Assembly: GCF_964340395.1 (NCBI RefSeq) | Contig: NC_135549.1 | Span: 32,959,832-33,023,831, forward strand | DNA length: 64,000 nt | Direction: 5' to 3' | Source of the DNA: Glandiceps talaboti | Lineage: Eukaryota; Hemichordata; Enteropneusta; Spengelidae | Part shown: positions 48,015-59,217 of the stretch, piece after piece | How positions within the stretch are numbered: the first letter of the stretch is position 1 | Layout of the letters: each line of letters opens with the position of its first letter | Translations under genes and position numbers: made by a program | The notes under the pieces: generated by a model | Databases searched by the model: none | What the model was told of the DNA's origin: nothing | Seen by the model: the letters and a program-made list of their open reading frames with translations, nothing else

Positions 48015-48530
48015 ATAATCAGGTGGTGTTGCTGTCATTGCCAAGAAAAATCTCAAGTTTAGTGTGAACAAAACATCTTCCTTCAAGACTTTTGAGGTAC
48101 TAGATGCAAATATGAATTTGGCATCATCGACAATTCGTCTGATTGACAGATTGTCATTTATCGACCTCCGTATTCGCATAAAAGTTGTAAGTGGACAGTA
48201 ACTGATTTTCTTGATGAATTTGCAACCGTTATTGAAGGCATCATTCACGCAAGAGGCCATCTTGTCATTGCTGGGGATTTTAACATACATACCGATGACC
48301 CTAGCAATAATGATGCCACACATTTTAACGACTTTCTACACTCTTTTGGTTTGGAGCAACATGTTAAGTTTCCGACACATGATAAAGGACATACACTGGA
48401 TCTCATTATAACCAGAACATCGGACGTGTGCGTTCACAACTTCACCAGTGGCTTTTACCATCAGACCATACATCGTTACATTTCGACATTCCACTTAATA
48501 GACCACAGGGAGCTCAGACTCAGTTAGTTT
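48015..48530 (+). mobile_element. LINE endonuclease-domain fragment
   Basis: Broken frames encode GGVAVIAKKNLKFSV, then YRPPYSHK, ARGHLVIAGDFNIHTDDPSN, FPTHDKGHTLDLIITRTSDV and LPSDHTSLHF. These are the standard blocks of an AP-type endonuclease (GGGVAV, YRPP, GDFN, SDH) from a Jockey/CR1/RTE-group retrotransposon. At least one frameshift (about 48175) interrupts it, and the RT region is absent. Confidence 0.8.
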
Positions 48531-48537
48531 TGATTAC

Positions 48538-48628
48538 AAATACAAACAAACAAACAAAATACAAACAAGTAAACAAACAAACAAACAAACAAACAAAAAC
48601 TAACAAACAAAATAAACCGACAAACGAG
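48538..48628. repeat. (ACAA)n microsatellite
   Basis: ACAA units with AAAT and TAAC variants directly follow the LINE endonuclease fragment. Confidence 0.9.
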
Positions 48629-50752
48629 TAGATACATACATGAGTAAACGACAACAAACCAACGAACAAACACTAACCCCACCCCCCTATGGTCACATCT
48701 GGAAATAACCCAAAAGAATTCATTTTAGATACAATAAAAGTGAAAATCTCGACTGACATTTCCTCCGTGATACATTTATCAATTTTGGAATTATTGATAG
48801 GAATGATGATTTTCGGTGATTTTCTGACGCATATTTGACGCTTATGTCTTATGTCGTCAATTTCGGTCGGTTTTTCTCTCAAAATTTACAAAATTGATGG
48901 GGTCTTGATTTTTTAAAAATGGTGTAAGAAAAGGACTACATCCAAATGTTTTTTCGGTAGAAAGAGAGTGATTTGACCCAAGTTTGAAAATAAACTTATT
49001 TGACAAGCGATGTGACAAGGCTAGCTGCAATAATCCGAGCTCAGGATGTATAGGCGTACACGGTGTTTCAACGCATCTTCTCGGCGGACGGAGAAACCTC
49101 TTATCCAGAGCTACAATAATTGTTGCGTTTGCTACACTGAAATCTGGCTTGGCCAAGTTGGGCTCTTGTACTCAAATTTTATTTTGGCATCCTACAAACA
49201 AGATTGGATTGATACATGTATGAACATAAAATAATCTATAATAGTATAAATCTTGCCTCGAAGTGTCAAGCAGGGTTTGTGAGAGAATGGATTTGTTGTA
49301 CCGTCATTCGTGAGTTTGTAGCAAGTACCGAAGTAGGTTTACAATGTGGATTATCTCAATAGGGCCATGGTTACAACAAGCCAAGATTGGCTGATTCAAG
49401 CCAGTTCACTCAAGATAATCTTAATTCCATTCACAACTTGTAGTTATTGAAGTGTTGTTTAACATGCGTAGTCTTGATTTTACAAGGAACTAAACCTGAG
49501 ATGAACGCTAATTAAAGTACGACCTTTTAGCACAGTGTCTTCGGACGCATGAGTTAAGAACATCGGGACGACTGCATTCATCACCCGTACTAGCACATTA
49601 CCCGTTTATCAGCCCTTAATGTAAATGTTCAACAAATCTTTCCCTGTTCTTCCTTTATACTCTTTAACCCTGTCAAATATTGGTTATCCTAGTAGATTTA
49701 AATGAGACTAGTAACTTTTACTCTGGTCTTTTGACTCACTCTTTCACATTCACTCAGTGCATGCATCTGTATATACCGTACGTTTGCTGTTCACGCTAGC
49801 TAGTTGTGTTGGGACTCCGTTGATCATCGTCGCGTCGCTAACGCTAACCACAGCTTCTTTTACTGCAGTGTCAACAAATCACTGTGTGAAAGTCCATCAT
49901 TTAATTCTCTTGTACTCCCTAATTATAGTTTTTAGGACTTCTTTTTGAGGACGTTGTATGTGTGAGTTACCATGTAGTTTTTCTGTGTTGCCGCAAACTT
50001 TGCGGCAGTTGTAATGATTCGCCATGATTGATGAGGCTGTTGTTATCTGAAACGTACTCTTTGAGAGACGGACTTTGATTGGTCAGATTATCATGACATC
50101 ATTGCATATGAATATGTATTACGTATGTGTGAGATACAAATTTGACAGCCGTAAAATGCCAAGAGTTTTATTTCAAAATGTAGTGGTAGAAATAATAACT
50201 CTTGTTTGTGAGAATGACACTTAATAATGGCTAATGTATTCATTGAAAGAAGCAAAGTTAAACACTTTCTGAGGTTCACTAATTCAGTGGCTGAATGTTT
50301 GAATTTGCTGCTATAGTAGTACATGTGCTAGTCCTGCTTCCATGACGGTGCACGAGTCTGTATTACTGACTTGACTCTAAACACCTGCTTCCATGACGGT
50401 GCACGATGAATAATTACCCAGAGACACTTGCGCCGACGTACGTAAGGAGAAGTAATTAAATTTACGATAGAATTTGAAAAGTTCCGATTTTGATAGTTTT
50501 GGTCATCCGCTATAGGACTTTTGCAGTCAAAATGAGGTAAACCGACTAAATAATAGATTTATTGCTAATATTTGACCACTGGGCGATTTTATTCCTTAGT
50601 TACCGGCATTTTTTGTAAGTCCGTATTTCACGGCTGGCTCTTCGCAGGACGGAGGGGGAGGGACAATTGTCAGAATCGAGTCCCGAATTCCTCCGTATGC
50701 AAGCAGGACTATACATGTGCATAAATTTTATCATTTATTTATGTCTACACAG
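48629..50752. other. Intergenic, no gene recognised
   Basis: The minus-strand open frames 48673-48882 and 48857-49156 were examined; no motif was recognised. A 23-bp direct repeat containing TGCTTCCATGACGGTGCACG occurs at about 50335 and 50385. Confidence 0.35.
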
Positions 50753-50813
50753 ATGTCGGTAATGAAGATTATTATGAAGTATTTAAGGAAATTAATAAAA
50801 CGGAAAAAAAAGG
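50753..50813 (+). CDS. Possible internal exon, unknown gene
   Basis: 61 bp lie between an acceptor (TCTACACAG) and a strong donor (AGG|GTAAGTA). In the frame split across the acceptor the translation is hydrophilic and free of stops (VGNEDYYEVFKEINKTEKK). Neighbouring exons are not identified because the next 10 kb is filled with mobile elements. Treat as a hypothesis. Confidence 0.25.
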
Positions 50814-50850
50814 GTAAGTATTATGTTGCACAATATGTAACTCATTTTTA

Positions 50851-50895
50851 GCACAACTGAACTGAGGTTCAGTAGTGCTATAGGGATCGCCCGGC

Positions 50896-50970
<75 letters not shown>

Positions 50971-52111
50971 TAAACAACTTAAACTCAAAAACTGCTGAAC
51001 CGATTGCCATGATATTTGGTGGGTCCATTACCTTGGGTGTCTAGTTGGGAAATTGTTCAAATCAAAATGATCGCATCACAGATGTGTGATTTGGGTCAAA
51101 AAATGTGATTTTTGGTCAAAAAACTTAAACTCAGAAACTACTGGGCAGATTGGTGCGAAATTTGGTGGGAACATTCTTAAGGGGATGTAAAGTAAGATTT
51201 GTCCATGACGGGATGATTCCATCAGTGATATGCAAATTAGGGCTAAAAATGTGTCTTTTTGGTTAAAAATCTATAATTCCAAAACTACTGAGCAGATTGG
51301 GCTGAAATTTAATGGGAATGTATCTAGGGATGTATGGACAAAGAAATATTAAGCATACCATGATTCCATTAGTGATATGCAAATTAGGTGTAAAAATGTT
51401 CATTTTTGGTCAAAAACTTATATCTCAAAAAGTACTTGGTCACCAAGTCTGAAACTTGGTGAGATGTTTCTGCATGTTATTCTTCAAAACATTTTGACAA
51501 AATTGGCCCTAGCAACCATGACCACGCCCTTAGCAACAACCAAATGGCAGTATATTTTGGTCAAATAACATCATATGGTAGGCAAATGAATAAACATTCA
51601 AAAAATGTATGCAAATACCGTAGCAACCATGACCACGCCCATAGCAACAGCCAAACGGTCGTGTATTTCACAAAGATAACAACAGGGATTAATAGACAAT
51701 TGAATAAACATTCAAAACAAATGTATGTAATTATGCCTAGCAACAAGACCACGCCCATAGCAACAGCCAAATAATCACATATATTGCAAAGATAACAACA
51801 GGAATAGAAGACAAATGAATAAACATTCAAAAAATGTATGCAAGTGTGCCTAGCAACAAGACCACGCCCATAGCAACAGCCAAATGATCACATATATTGT
51901 GAAGATAACAATGGAGATTAATAGACAATTGAATAAACATTCAAAAAATGTATGTAAATATGCCTAGCAACAAGACCACATCCATAGCAACAGCCAAATG
52001 ATAGCATATATCGTAAAGATAGCAACATGGTTGGATAGGCAACTGGATAGTCATTCACCAAATGAACACTTATTGTTCGCATGTTAGCATTTTTAAAAAC
52101 TACAGTTGTGC
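50851..52111 (+). mobile_element. 1.26-kb TIR repeat with microsatellite head and tandem body (copy 1)
   Basis: Starts GCACAACTG and ends CAGTTGTGC, each bordered by TA. The layout is a short head (GGTTCAGTAGTGCTATAGGG), a (TCTG)n/(TG)n tract at about 50896-50962, then degenerate units of AAACTACTGGGCAGATTGG type. The body that follows has about five repeats of roughly 110 bp containing CCTAGCAACAAGACCACGCC and ATAGCAACAGCCAAATGATC (51500-52030). No protein is encoded. Fragments or copies occur at 39460, 52138 and 54892. Confidence 0.7.
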
Positions 52112-52137
52112 TACAACGCCATTGGCGGTATTTTTGG

Positions 52138-52220
52138 ACTTAGAACAACTGATCTTCTTAGGTTCATTAGTGTTATAGGCATGGCAAAGTGTCTGTCTGT
52201 CTGTCTGTCTGTAAATGCAA
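52138..52220 (+). mobile_element. Head fragment of the same TIR repeat
   Basis: TTAGAACAACTGATCTTCTT, AGTGTTATAGGCATGGC and a short (GTCT)n correspond to the first about 80 bp of the 50851 element, placed 26 bp after its end in the same orientation. Confidence 0.55.
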
Positions 52221-52795
52221 TCTGCTTTTCTGTTATTGTCACCTCCAGTTCTAGTGTTCTGAACAGTGTACAAAGCTGGGAAAGTTTTAGGCCAATTGTA
52301 CTGATTTTGACCTAGGGAAATGAAGCTTGTTAGCCCGTTTAAACATTAGAAATGAGGATATTTGTAGCAGACATTAGCATTACTTCCAACAATATAATTA
52401 TTTTACCTGTGACATTGAAAGTACAGGCAGAAGATAATTTCTAGACAACATTTTCTTCAGAACTAAAAAAGTACTGATCATCATAAAATAATGTCCGGGT
52501 TAATATCAAAGTACAACTGATGTTCATTGGGAAACCATATTGAAATGACAATAAAGTTGATTTAGGTGTGACGGTAATCAGGCTATATTTGATAAAATAT
52601 CAGTCATCATAGAATGAAAAGAATAAATGTGATTGGCTAAAATTTATTGGACATCTGATGGTTGTTATGTATATCTCAGTGGATAAAAAACAAACACTAA
52701 TTTGTTTGCGATAGACTTCCATGGTAACATTTAAAATAGCACCAGTCATAGAATATATCAATGTATGTTAATTCCGAGTTTGTTAAGGGTCAATT
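52221..52795. other. Intergenic, no feature recognised
   Basis: AT-rich, with no credible exon or long repeat. Confidence 0.4.
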
Positions 52796-52799
52796 AATG

Positions 52800-53260
52800 T
52801 CAAACTTCCAATCAGAATGATGTGAGAAAATGAGACAGAAAACAAAACTGAGTACGTACCAACAGTTTAAAGGAGAGTATAAAACTGAAAAATACGTGTT
52901 GTTAAATCTGTCACAGAGTGAACGTTCATTAATTGCACAATTTCGCTCCGGTGTATTGCCTTTCCGTATCGAGAAACTGGTAGGTTTTGTCCTGAACCGG
53001 TTGAAAGGAGAGTGTGTGAGCTTTGTGATGATACAGATATTGTAGAAGATGAAAGTCATTTCCTCTTTCACTGTAAATTTTATTCAGATCTTCGAGCTTT
53101 GTAGTTTGATTTCATTGACGTAGCGACCTTCAATATTCCTCCTATTGGTGATAAGTTTAAGCTATTACTTCAGGATAATGTGAAAGCTACGGCCAAATTT
53201 ATTGAAGCGGCATTTCTTAAACGCAAAAACTGTTTATACAGGTTAAGTTGACTTGTTATT
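52800..53260 (+). mobile_element. LINE C-terminal fragment with Cys/His motif
   Basis: Frames give LSTYQQFKGEYKTEKYVLLN, RSLIAQFRSGVLPFRIE, RLCELCDDTDIVEDESHFLF HCKFY and FKLLLQDNVKATAKFIEAAF. The CxxC...HxxxC arrangement with EDExHFLxxC is typical of the extreme C-terminus of several invertebrate non-LTR retrotransposons. Frameshift and stop codons are present. Confidence 0.65.
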
Positions 53261-54889
53261 TGAATTTCTGTGCTTTGCTGTTTGGCTACCCATTGTTTTG
53301 TAAATTACTGTTGAGGTGACTTATAAGTCCACTTGTTGGGCTGGGAGGTGTTATTATTTATTGTTCTTTTTTTTTGTCAATGTAAACTTTTCAGGTAAAC
53401 CTCATGTCACTATAATGAACAATTAACAATTAAACATAGAATAAAATTTAAACAAGAAATGTTGGTGACCAAAATGTGATGTTTTAACTCGGACCACTAT
53501 TTCTTATATTCTATATTGGGGTGAGGTTTCAATGAGGTGGAAGTTTTCTTTAGGCATCATTTGATTCCCGGAATGACCAAACTTTGATGTAAACTTACTA
53601 ATTATCATCCAATAAAAATGTCATCACCTACATTTTAATGTACAATCCATAAAAGAATGTCTAACTCATAGAATTGACTTGAAATAGATTGCTTTTCAAA
53701 CTGGACGATGCCAAACAACCCTATATGTATTTTATCATAGATGTATCAGGAAGTGTAACATGTTGTTACACATGATGCATTGCTGTGATTTTTGTGAATG
53801 CTGTGATCAGTAGCCAAAAGTTTGCTTTAGAAGGAAAAGTAGAAATGATGTTTTGGCATACATTTATATAGTCAACATGAATTCTATAGCTTTTAGTTGT
53901 ATAGTTTCCTTGGATATTACCATGGCAACCATCATAGTATCCATAGCACCTCTCCAGTTTACAGATATCACTAGTTTTGCAGTATCAAAAATATTTGCAT
54001 GGGTACACACCCAAATTTTTTTTATTTCAAATATGAATAAACACTATTTGGAGAAAAATGTTTTCAAAAAAATGTAGATGCAGTACTGTATTGATTATGC
54101 TGTGTCGCTGTGGGTCCTATGCTAGAATTTAGAAAGGCTAAAGATCATGTGTATGCTCCCATCACAGGATGTGTTCAGGATCCTTAACAGGTATTCAAAC
54201 TGTTTTATTGTAGACAATATCCCTCACCTATTTGAAAGTATAGCATGTTCTATATCATTGTCTATGAATGTATTGCTCTCGACCAGATTAATGCTTCCTT
54301 GCTGTTATTTTCAAGTGGAAATCGTACTATATTTTGGATGCCAGGGTTGTTAATAGAACTTTGCAAACCCTGTAAGAAAATAAACAGTAAAACGAACAAT
54401 GTTGTGTCACACAAAAACAATATATCTATTTAAAAAAATGGAAAAGTATTGTAGATAAAAACAGAATTAAAATTATTGCAGCTAGAAAAAATTATAAAGT
54501 TGAAATATCTTGCTTTCATTTATTTCCACTTCTTTATTATCAAAATTATTACCGTTTGATATTAACGTATTAATACATATTCATATCATGTGCTGAAATA
54601 CTATGTTTTGTAATTTAGTACATTTAAAATTGCCTGCAAACTCATTTCAAATAGGTATGCAAATGCTAGAATACATAAAAATACTCACTAGAGGGCGCTG
54701 TACTTCAAAAATTAGTGTGGGACACTGAATATTTTTGTCACATTTTGATTTTTTAAGACTTTGATTACACCTGTAAAAATTTGGGAGAACCTGTAGTGTC
54801 ATTTAAGAAATAATACTGAGCCTCCTTAAAGTAAAAAAAAAACGTGAACCCCATATTTGGTGGGACCCCGTATTTGGTTGGTATATTGT
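53261..54889. other. Intergenic, no feature recognised
   Basis: AT-rich, with no exon of recognisable content. The phrase GAGGGCGCTGTACTTC near 54692 is isolated. Confidence 0.4.
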
Positions 54890-55579
54890 TAGCACAACTG
54901 AACAGAGGTTCAGTAGTGCTATAGGCATTGTCCGGCGTCTCTGTCTGTCTGTCTGTTTGCCTGTGTGTGTAAACAACTTAAAGTCAAAAACTGCTGAACC
55001 AAATGTGCATTTGACGTTTGGAAATGTGATATGTTGTATTACAAAATGCTTTGACTTCAGCCTGGAAATAAAAAATTCTTGTTTTATTGATGTAATGAAA
55101 TCATTAAATCTTTTATGGGCTACTTCACACATCAGTGTGAATGGCGTAAAGATTAACATCTGTTTGAGGTTGCTTGGCAACCTAGGCCTGTTTTTAGCAC
55201 AGCTGATTTAAATCATAGACACTATGATTAAAACAGGTTCATATAAATGCACAATCCTTAGGCATTCAAAAAAACAGTTTGTACTAAGAATAAGAAGTCA
55301 CACATTTTATGGGGAAAGAAAAATAGTCATATCAAGACCTCCATGATCATACTGTGTTGGGCAGGGTAATTTCCTGCGTGTACCGCTTGCCATGATATTT
55401 GATGGCTGTATTACCGTGGGTGTCTAGTTGGGAAATTGTTCAGATTAAAATGATCTTACTACTGGTGTGTGGTTTGGGTCGAAAAATGTAATTTTTGGTC
55501 AAAAAACTTACTCAAAAACTATTGGGCAGATCGGTCTGAAATTTGGTGGGAACATTCTTAGGGTGCCTAAGCATTCAAA

Positions 55580-56198
55580 ATATGTTTGCAAATGTGCCTA
55601 GCAACAAGACCACGCCCATAGCAACAGCCAAACAGTGAGGTATTTCACAAAGATAACAGGAATTGATAGACAAATGAATAAGCATTCAAAAAAATGTATG
55701 CAAATATGCCTAGCAACAAGACCATGCCCATAGCAACAGCCTAATGACCAGATATATTGCAAAGATAACAACAGGGATTAATAGATAATTGAATGAACAT
55801 TCCAAAAATGTATGTAAATTTGCCTAACAACAAGGCCACACCCATAACAACAGCCAATCAGTGATGTATTTCACAAAGATAACCATGGGGATGGATAGAC
55901 AATTGAATAAACATTCATAAAATGCATGTTATTTGCCTAGCAACAAGACCACGCCCATAGCAACAACCAAATAATCATGTATATTGCAAAGATAACAATA
56001 GGAATTGATAATGAATAACCATTCAAAAAAATGTATGCAAATTTGGCTAGCAACATGACCACGCCCATACCAACAGCCAATGATCACATATTTTGCAAAG
56101 ATAACACAGACACATTCAAAAAATGTATGCAAATGTGCCTAGCAACAAGACCACATGCATAGCAGCAGCCAAGTGATCACATATATTGCAAAGATAAC
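55580..56198. repeat. Tandem body of the TIR repeat, about six ~110-bp units
   Basis: Units carry GCCTAGCAACAAGACCACGC, CATAGCAACAGCCAA and GCAAAGATAACA, followed by ATTGAATAAACATTC. They have diverged but are collinear with 51500-52030. Confidence 0.85.
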
Positions 56199-56215
56199 AT
56201 TATCATTGTATCAAC

Positions 56216-57382
56216 ATGGCTGCCTTGGCAGGATGCCTGTTCACACTGCTCCTGAACTACTTGATTCTAAGTATGTATTACAGTAAGACACTGCACCAAA
56301 CATTTGATTATAAGTTGCAAATGACTCAGGGAAAGGCATGGCCAACTCCCAAGTTGGATGGGAACTGTTATGGTAAGGAAATCATGATCAGATGTTTGGG
56401 CATTGGAGCTCTTGGCTTTAGACACAGTAGCACAAAGAACCGACGTGTCAATACTACATGCTACTTGGCACTGTTATGTTTACTACTCTCCAACGATATC
56501 AACCTTAATCCTGGACCTGCATCAACTACAGCCATTGTTACGAATAACTACTACCAATCTGAAGGGACAAATCTTGAGGTTTGTTCCGTTTGTAATTCAT
56601 CAATTTATTTCACCGATATTCAAGTTTACTGTATTTGCTGTTACAACTCTTGGCACAAACAATGTCTTGATGAACACCTGTTGGAAGGTAATGACGCAAC
56701 ACTTCTAAAGTGGTATTGCGATACATGCCTTAGTGATGCCGAGGCACCTGTAGCTAACACCCCACCTTGCCAAGTGATAATTCCTCGAAGCGCTCCAAAA
56801 GGATTGTCAATCTGTGCATGGAACGTGAGGAGCATCCCTAAACACTTCGACGAACTCAAATGCATACTGATGGAATCAAATTTAAAAGTATGCGGCATTA
56901 CGGAGACGTGGTTTAACGATAACCATGACAACGCGACCTTTGACGTTCCTGGCTTTGCTCTGATTAGAAGAGACCGCCCAAATCGATCTGGAGGTGGTGT
57001 AGCAGTATACATATCATCAACTGTCAAATACATAGAAAGAACAGACCTTCAAACCACAGATATAGAAGATATATGGATCCAAGTCAACATCCAGAATTGC
57101 AAACCAATCCTACTTGGTACAGTTTATAGACCACCCGATTCGAACGCCGCCTGGTTTAGTACTTTTGAAGCTAGACTCGACCGTGTGTGTAGTGAACACT
57201 TTGAAACAATTATTATGGGTGACTTTAACATAGATATATTAACTGAAAATAGAAATTGTAAACAATTTATATCACTTTGTGAGTCTTTTAGGCTTGTTAA
57301 CCTGATTAACTCACCAACAAGGGAAACAAATAACACGGTTTCTTGCATTGATCATATTTTAACAGTTTTTTCACCAATGTAG
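56216..57382 (+). CDS. CR1-like ORF: 2A-like motif, PHD finger, AP endonuclease (truncated)
   Basis: 388 residues. The hydrophobic N-terminus is followed by LLLSNDINLNPGP; residues 94-101 (DINLNPGP) resemble ribosome-skipping 2A sequences (D-V/I-E-x-N-P-G-P, with N in place of E). Residues 123-171 form a Cys4-His-Cys3 PHD-type finger (C123, C126, C139, C142, H147, C150, C168, C171). About 195-385 is an AP-like endonuclease with WNVRS, ITETW, YRPP, GDFNID and SCIDHI. The final SDH block is lost, so it would not cleave DNA. Its role in an intact element is target nicking for target-primed reverse transcription. The start ATG lies 10 nt from the inferred 5' border, so upstream sequence may be truncated. 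Confidence 0.85.
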   Translation: MAALAGCLFTLLLNYLILSMYYSKTLHQTFDYKLQMTQGKAWPTPKLDGNCYGKEIMIRCLGIGALGFRHSSTKNRRVNTTCYLALLCLLLSNDINLNPGPASTTAIVTNNYYQSEGTNLEVCSVCNSSIYFTDIQVYCICCYNSWHKQCLDEHLLEGNDATLLKWYCDTCLSDAEAPVANTPPCQVIIPRSAPKGLSICAWNVRSIPKHFDELKCILMESNLKVCGITETWFNDNHDNATFDVPGFALIRRDRPNRSGGGVAVYISSTVKYIERTDLQTTDIEDIWIQVNIQNCKPILLGTVYRPPDSNAAWFSTFEARLDRVCSEHFETIIMGDFNIDILTENRNCKQFISLCESFRLVNLINSPTRETNNTVSCIDHILTVFSPM

Positions 57383-59034
57383 CAGCCGAATATATCAAAG
57401 AAGCAAATCATAATAGTGATGGTATTACTGACAAATTAAGGGATTTTATATCAAACAATCTGTCAGATGATACCAAATTCGACATACCCCAGTTACATGA
57501 ATCGGAAATTTTACAGTTTTTACAGAATCTTGAATGCAAAAAGTCAACTGGTTTAGATGATATCAGTGCAAAGTTTTTGAAGATTGGCGCAAGACAAATC
57601 ACACCAAGTCTCACGACTTTGTTCAATTACGCAATCACATCCGGGTCATTTCCTGATCAGTGGAAATCGGCTAAGGTAACACCATTGTTCAAAAAAGGGT
57701 TGAGAGATAACATCTCAAACTACAGACCGATTTCAGTCTTGCCAATTCTGTCTAAGATATTAGAAAGACATGTCCATATGCATTTTTATAACTTTTTGAC
57801 TTCCCATAACTTGTTATCAAACAATCAATCTGGTTTCCGTAAGTTTCACTCATGTCAAACAGCCCTCACAAATATAACTAACTCCTGGTATCAAGGTATA
57901 GATAGAGGAAACCTAATAGGTGTCTTACTCCTAGATTTCCGTAAGGCTTTTGATCTCGTCAACCATGATATTTTATTACGGAAGTTGAAAATGTACGGCT
58001 GTTCGGAGAAGACTTTGCTCTTCTTTACATCCTACTTACAGAATAGGTCACAATCTATATCGTTTAACGGAATCCTGAGCGACCCCCTTAATGTTTGTGT
58101 TGGCGTGCCACAGGGATCGATTTTAGGGCCGTTGTTTTTTCTACTCTTCATCAACGACCTCCCTCTAATTTCTGAAAGAACAGATATGTACATGTACGCT
58201 GACGATACCGCAGCACAGGCTATTAGTCCTAATGTTTCTGAAATTGAAACCCGACTCAACCATGATGTAAATTTAATCACACAATGGTGTGAATTAGGTA
58301 GTAACATGTGCCTAAATTTGCAGAAAACCAAGGTGATGGTTATAGGAACATCGCAGAAAAAAGCGAGGACGAATAACTGTATCAATGTTACATGTGGCAG
58401 TACCAAGCTAGAATGTATCTCAAATGAAAAGCTTTTAGGTGTAAATATTGATGATACACTGACTTGGGAAAAACAAGTGAACACTGTATGTAGTAAAGTT
58501 GCTTTTAAACTTCATCAACTTAAACGTATTAGAACTTTTTTAAATCAGAGAGCAAAGATTACTTTTTACAATTGTTTTATACTACCCCACTTTGACTACT
58601 GTTCTAACATATGGGGTCATTGTTCAAACACGCTTTTACTCCGCATTGAAAGACTTCAGAAAGCTGTTGCAAGAGTGCTTTTAGACACTAATTTTAATAC
58701 ACCTAGTACTGTTTTATTTGAATCTCTTCAATGGCTTCCTTTCAGAAAACGTATCATTTACAATGAAGCTGTTTTAATGTACAAAGTCCAGAATAGCCTG
58801 GCTCCAAATTATCTGAATGATTTTAGAGGCATTCGAGAAGTGCACACTCGTAACACACGTGCAGCAGACAGAGATGAACTTTACATCCCAAAACATAGAA
58901 CACAGTTTTTTAGGAAGAGTTTTTTATATAATGGTGTTAAAACCTGGAATGATTTAAGTATTGATATCAAATCATGCTCCACTCTTCAGTCTTTTAAACG
59001 TAATTGTAAATGTCATCTTTTAGAAAACAGTTAG
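57382..59034 (+). CDS. CR1-like reverse transcriptase ORF
   Basis: Open from 57382; the first in-frame ATG is 57577, giving 485 residues. RT blocks in order: GLDDISAKFL, WKSAKVTPLFKKG, NYRPISVLP, LLDFRKAFDLVNH, GVPQGSILGPLFFLLFINDL and YADD (58195-58206, catalytic aspartates intact). The thumb follows, then the C-terminal RFRxSF-type tail (TQFFRKSFLYNGVKTWNDLS). In an intact element this follows the endonuclease in one polyprotein. Here a deletion and frame change separate them. The RT frame itself has no stop, so the copy is relatively young. Confidence 0.9.
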   Translation, partial: AAEYIKEANHNSDGITDKLRDFISNNLSDDTKFDIPQLHESEILQFLQNLECKKSTGLDDISAKFLKIGARQITPSLTTLFNYAITSGSFPDQWKSAKVTPLFKKGLRDNISNYRPISVLPILSKILERHVHMHFYNFLTSHNLLSNNQSGFRKFHSCQTALTNITNSWYQGIDRGNLIGVLLLDFRKAFDLVNHDILLRKLKMYGCSEKTLLFFTSYLQNRSQSISFNGILSDPLNVCVGVPQGSILGPLFFLLFINDLPLISERTDMYMYADDTAAQAISPNVSEIETRLNHDVNLITQWCELGSNMCLNLQKTKVMVIGTSQKKARTNNCINVTCGSTKLECISNEKLLGVNIDDTLTWEKQVNTVCSKVAFKLHQLKRIRTFLNQRAKITFYNCFILPHFDYCSNIWGHCSNTLLLRIERLQKAVARVLLDTNFNTPSTVLFESLQWLPFRKRIIYNEAVLMYKVQNSLAPNYLNDFRGIREVHTRNTRAADRDELYIPKHRTQFFRKSFLYNGVKTWNDLSIDIKSCSTLQSFKRNCKCHLLENS

Positions 59035-59217
59035 TTTAGTAGTCGCCTGGCTGTTCTTCTGGCTTTTGCCATTTTACTCACCCTTGTATTTGTTTTAATG
59101 GTTTAGTATTTTTAATGTATATATTGTATATTTTTATCTCGACACTGTGTGAGAAGAGCCTTTGGCTCAACAGTCTATCGAGTTTAAATAAAGTCTAATA
59201 ATAATAATAATTATCAG

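Larger units (their letters stand above)
56206..59209 (+). mobile_element. CR1-like non-LTR retrotransposon, 3.0 kb, internally deleted
   Basis: Contains a PHD-finger/endonuclease ORF (56216-57382) and a reverse-transcriptase ORF (from 57382), a short 3' region with TAAATAAAGT and an (AAT)n tail ending near 59209. ATTATCA occurs at both borders (56199-56205 and 59210-59216), a probable target duplication. It lies in the tandem body of the outer repeat. The endonuclease ends right after CIDHI and the RT frame begins at once in another frame, so the usual linker with the SDH motif is missing and the copy is inactive. Confidence 0.88.

Noticed and set aside
48673-49156. Two adjacent minus-strand frames of 69 and 99 residues
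   Set aside because: Joined reading needs a frameshift, and no motif or splice site supports a gene.
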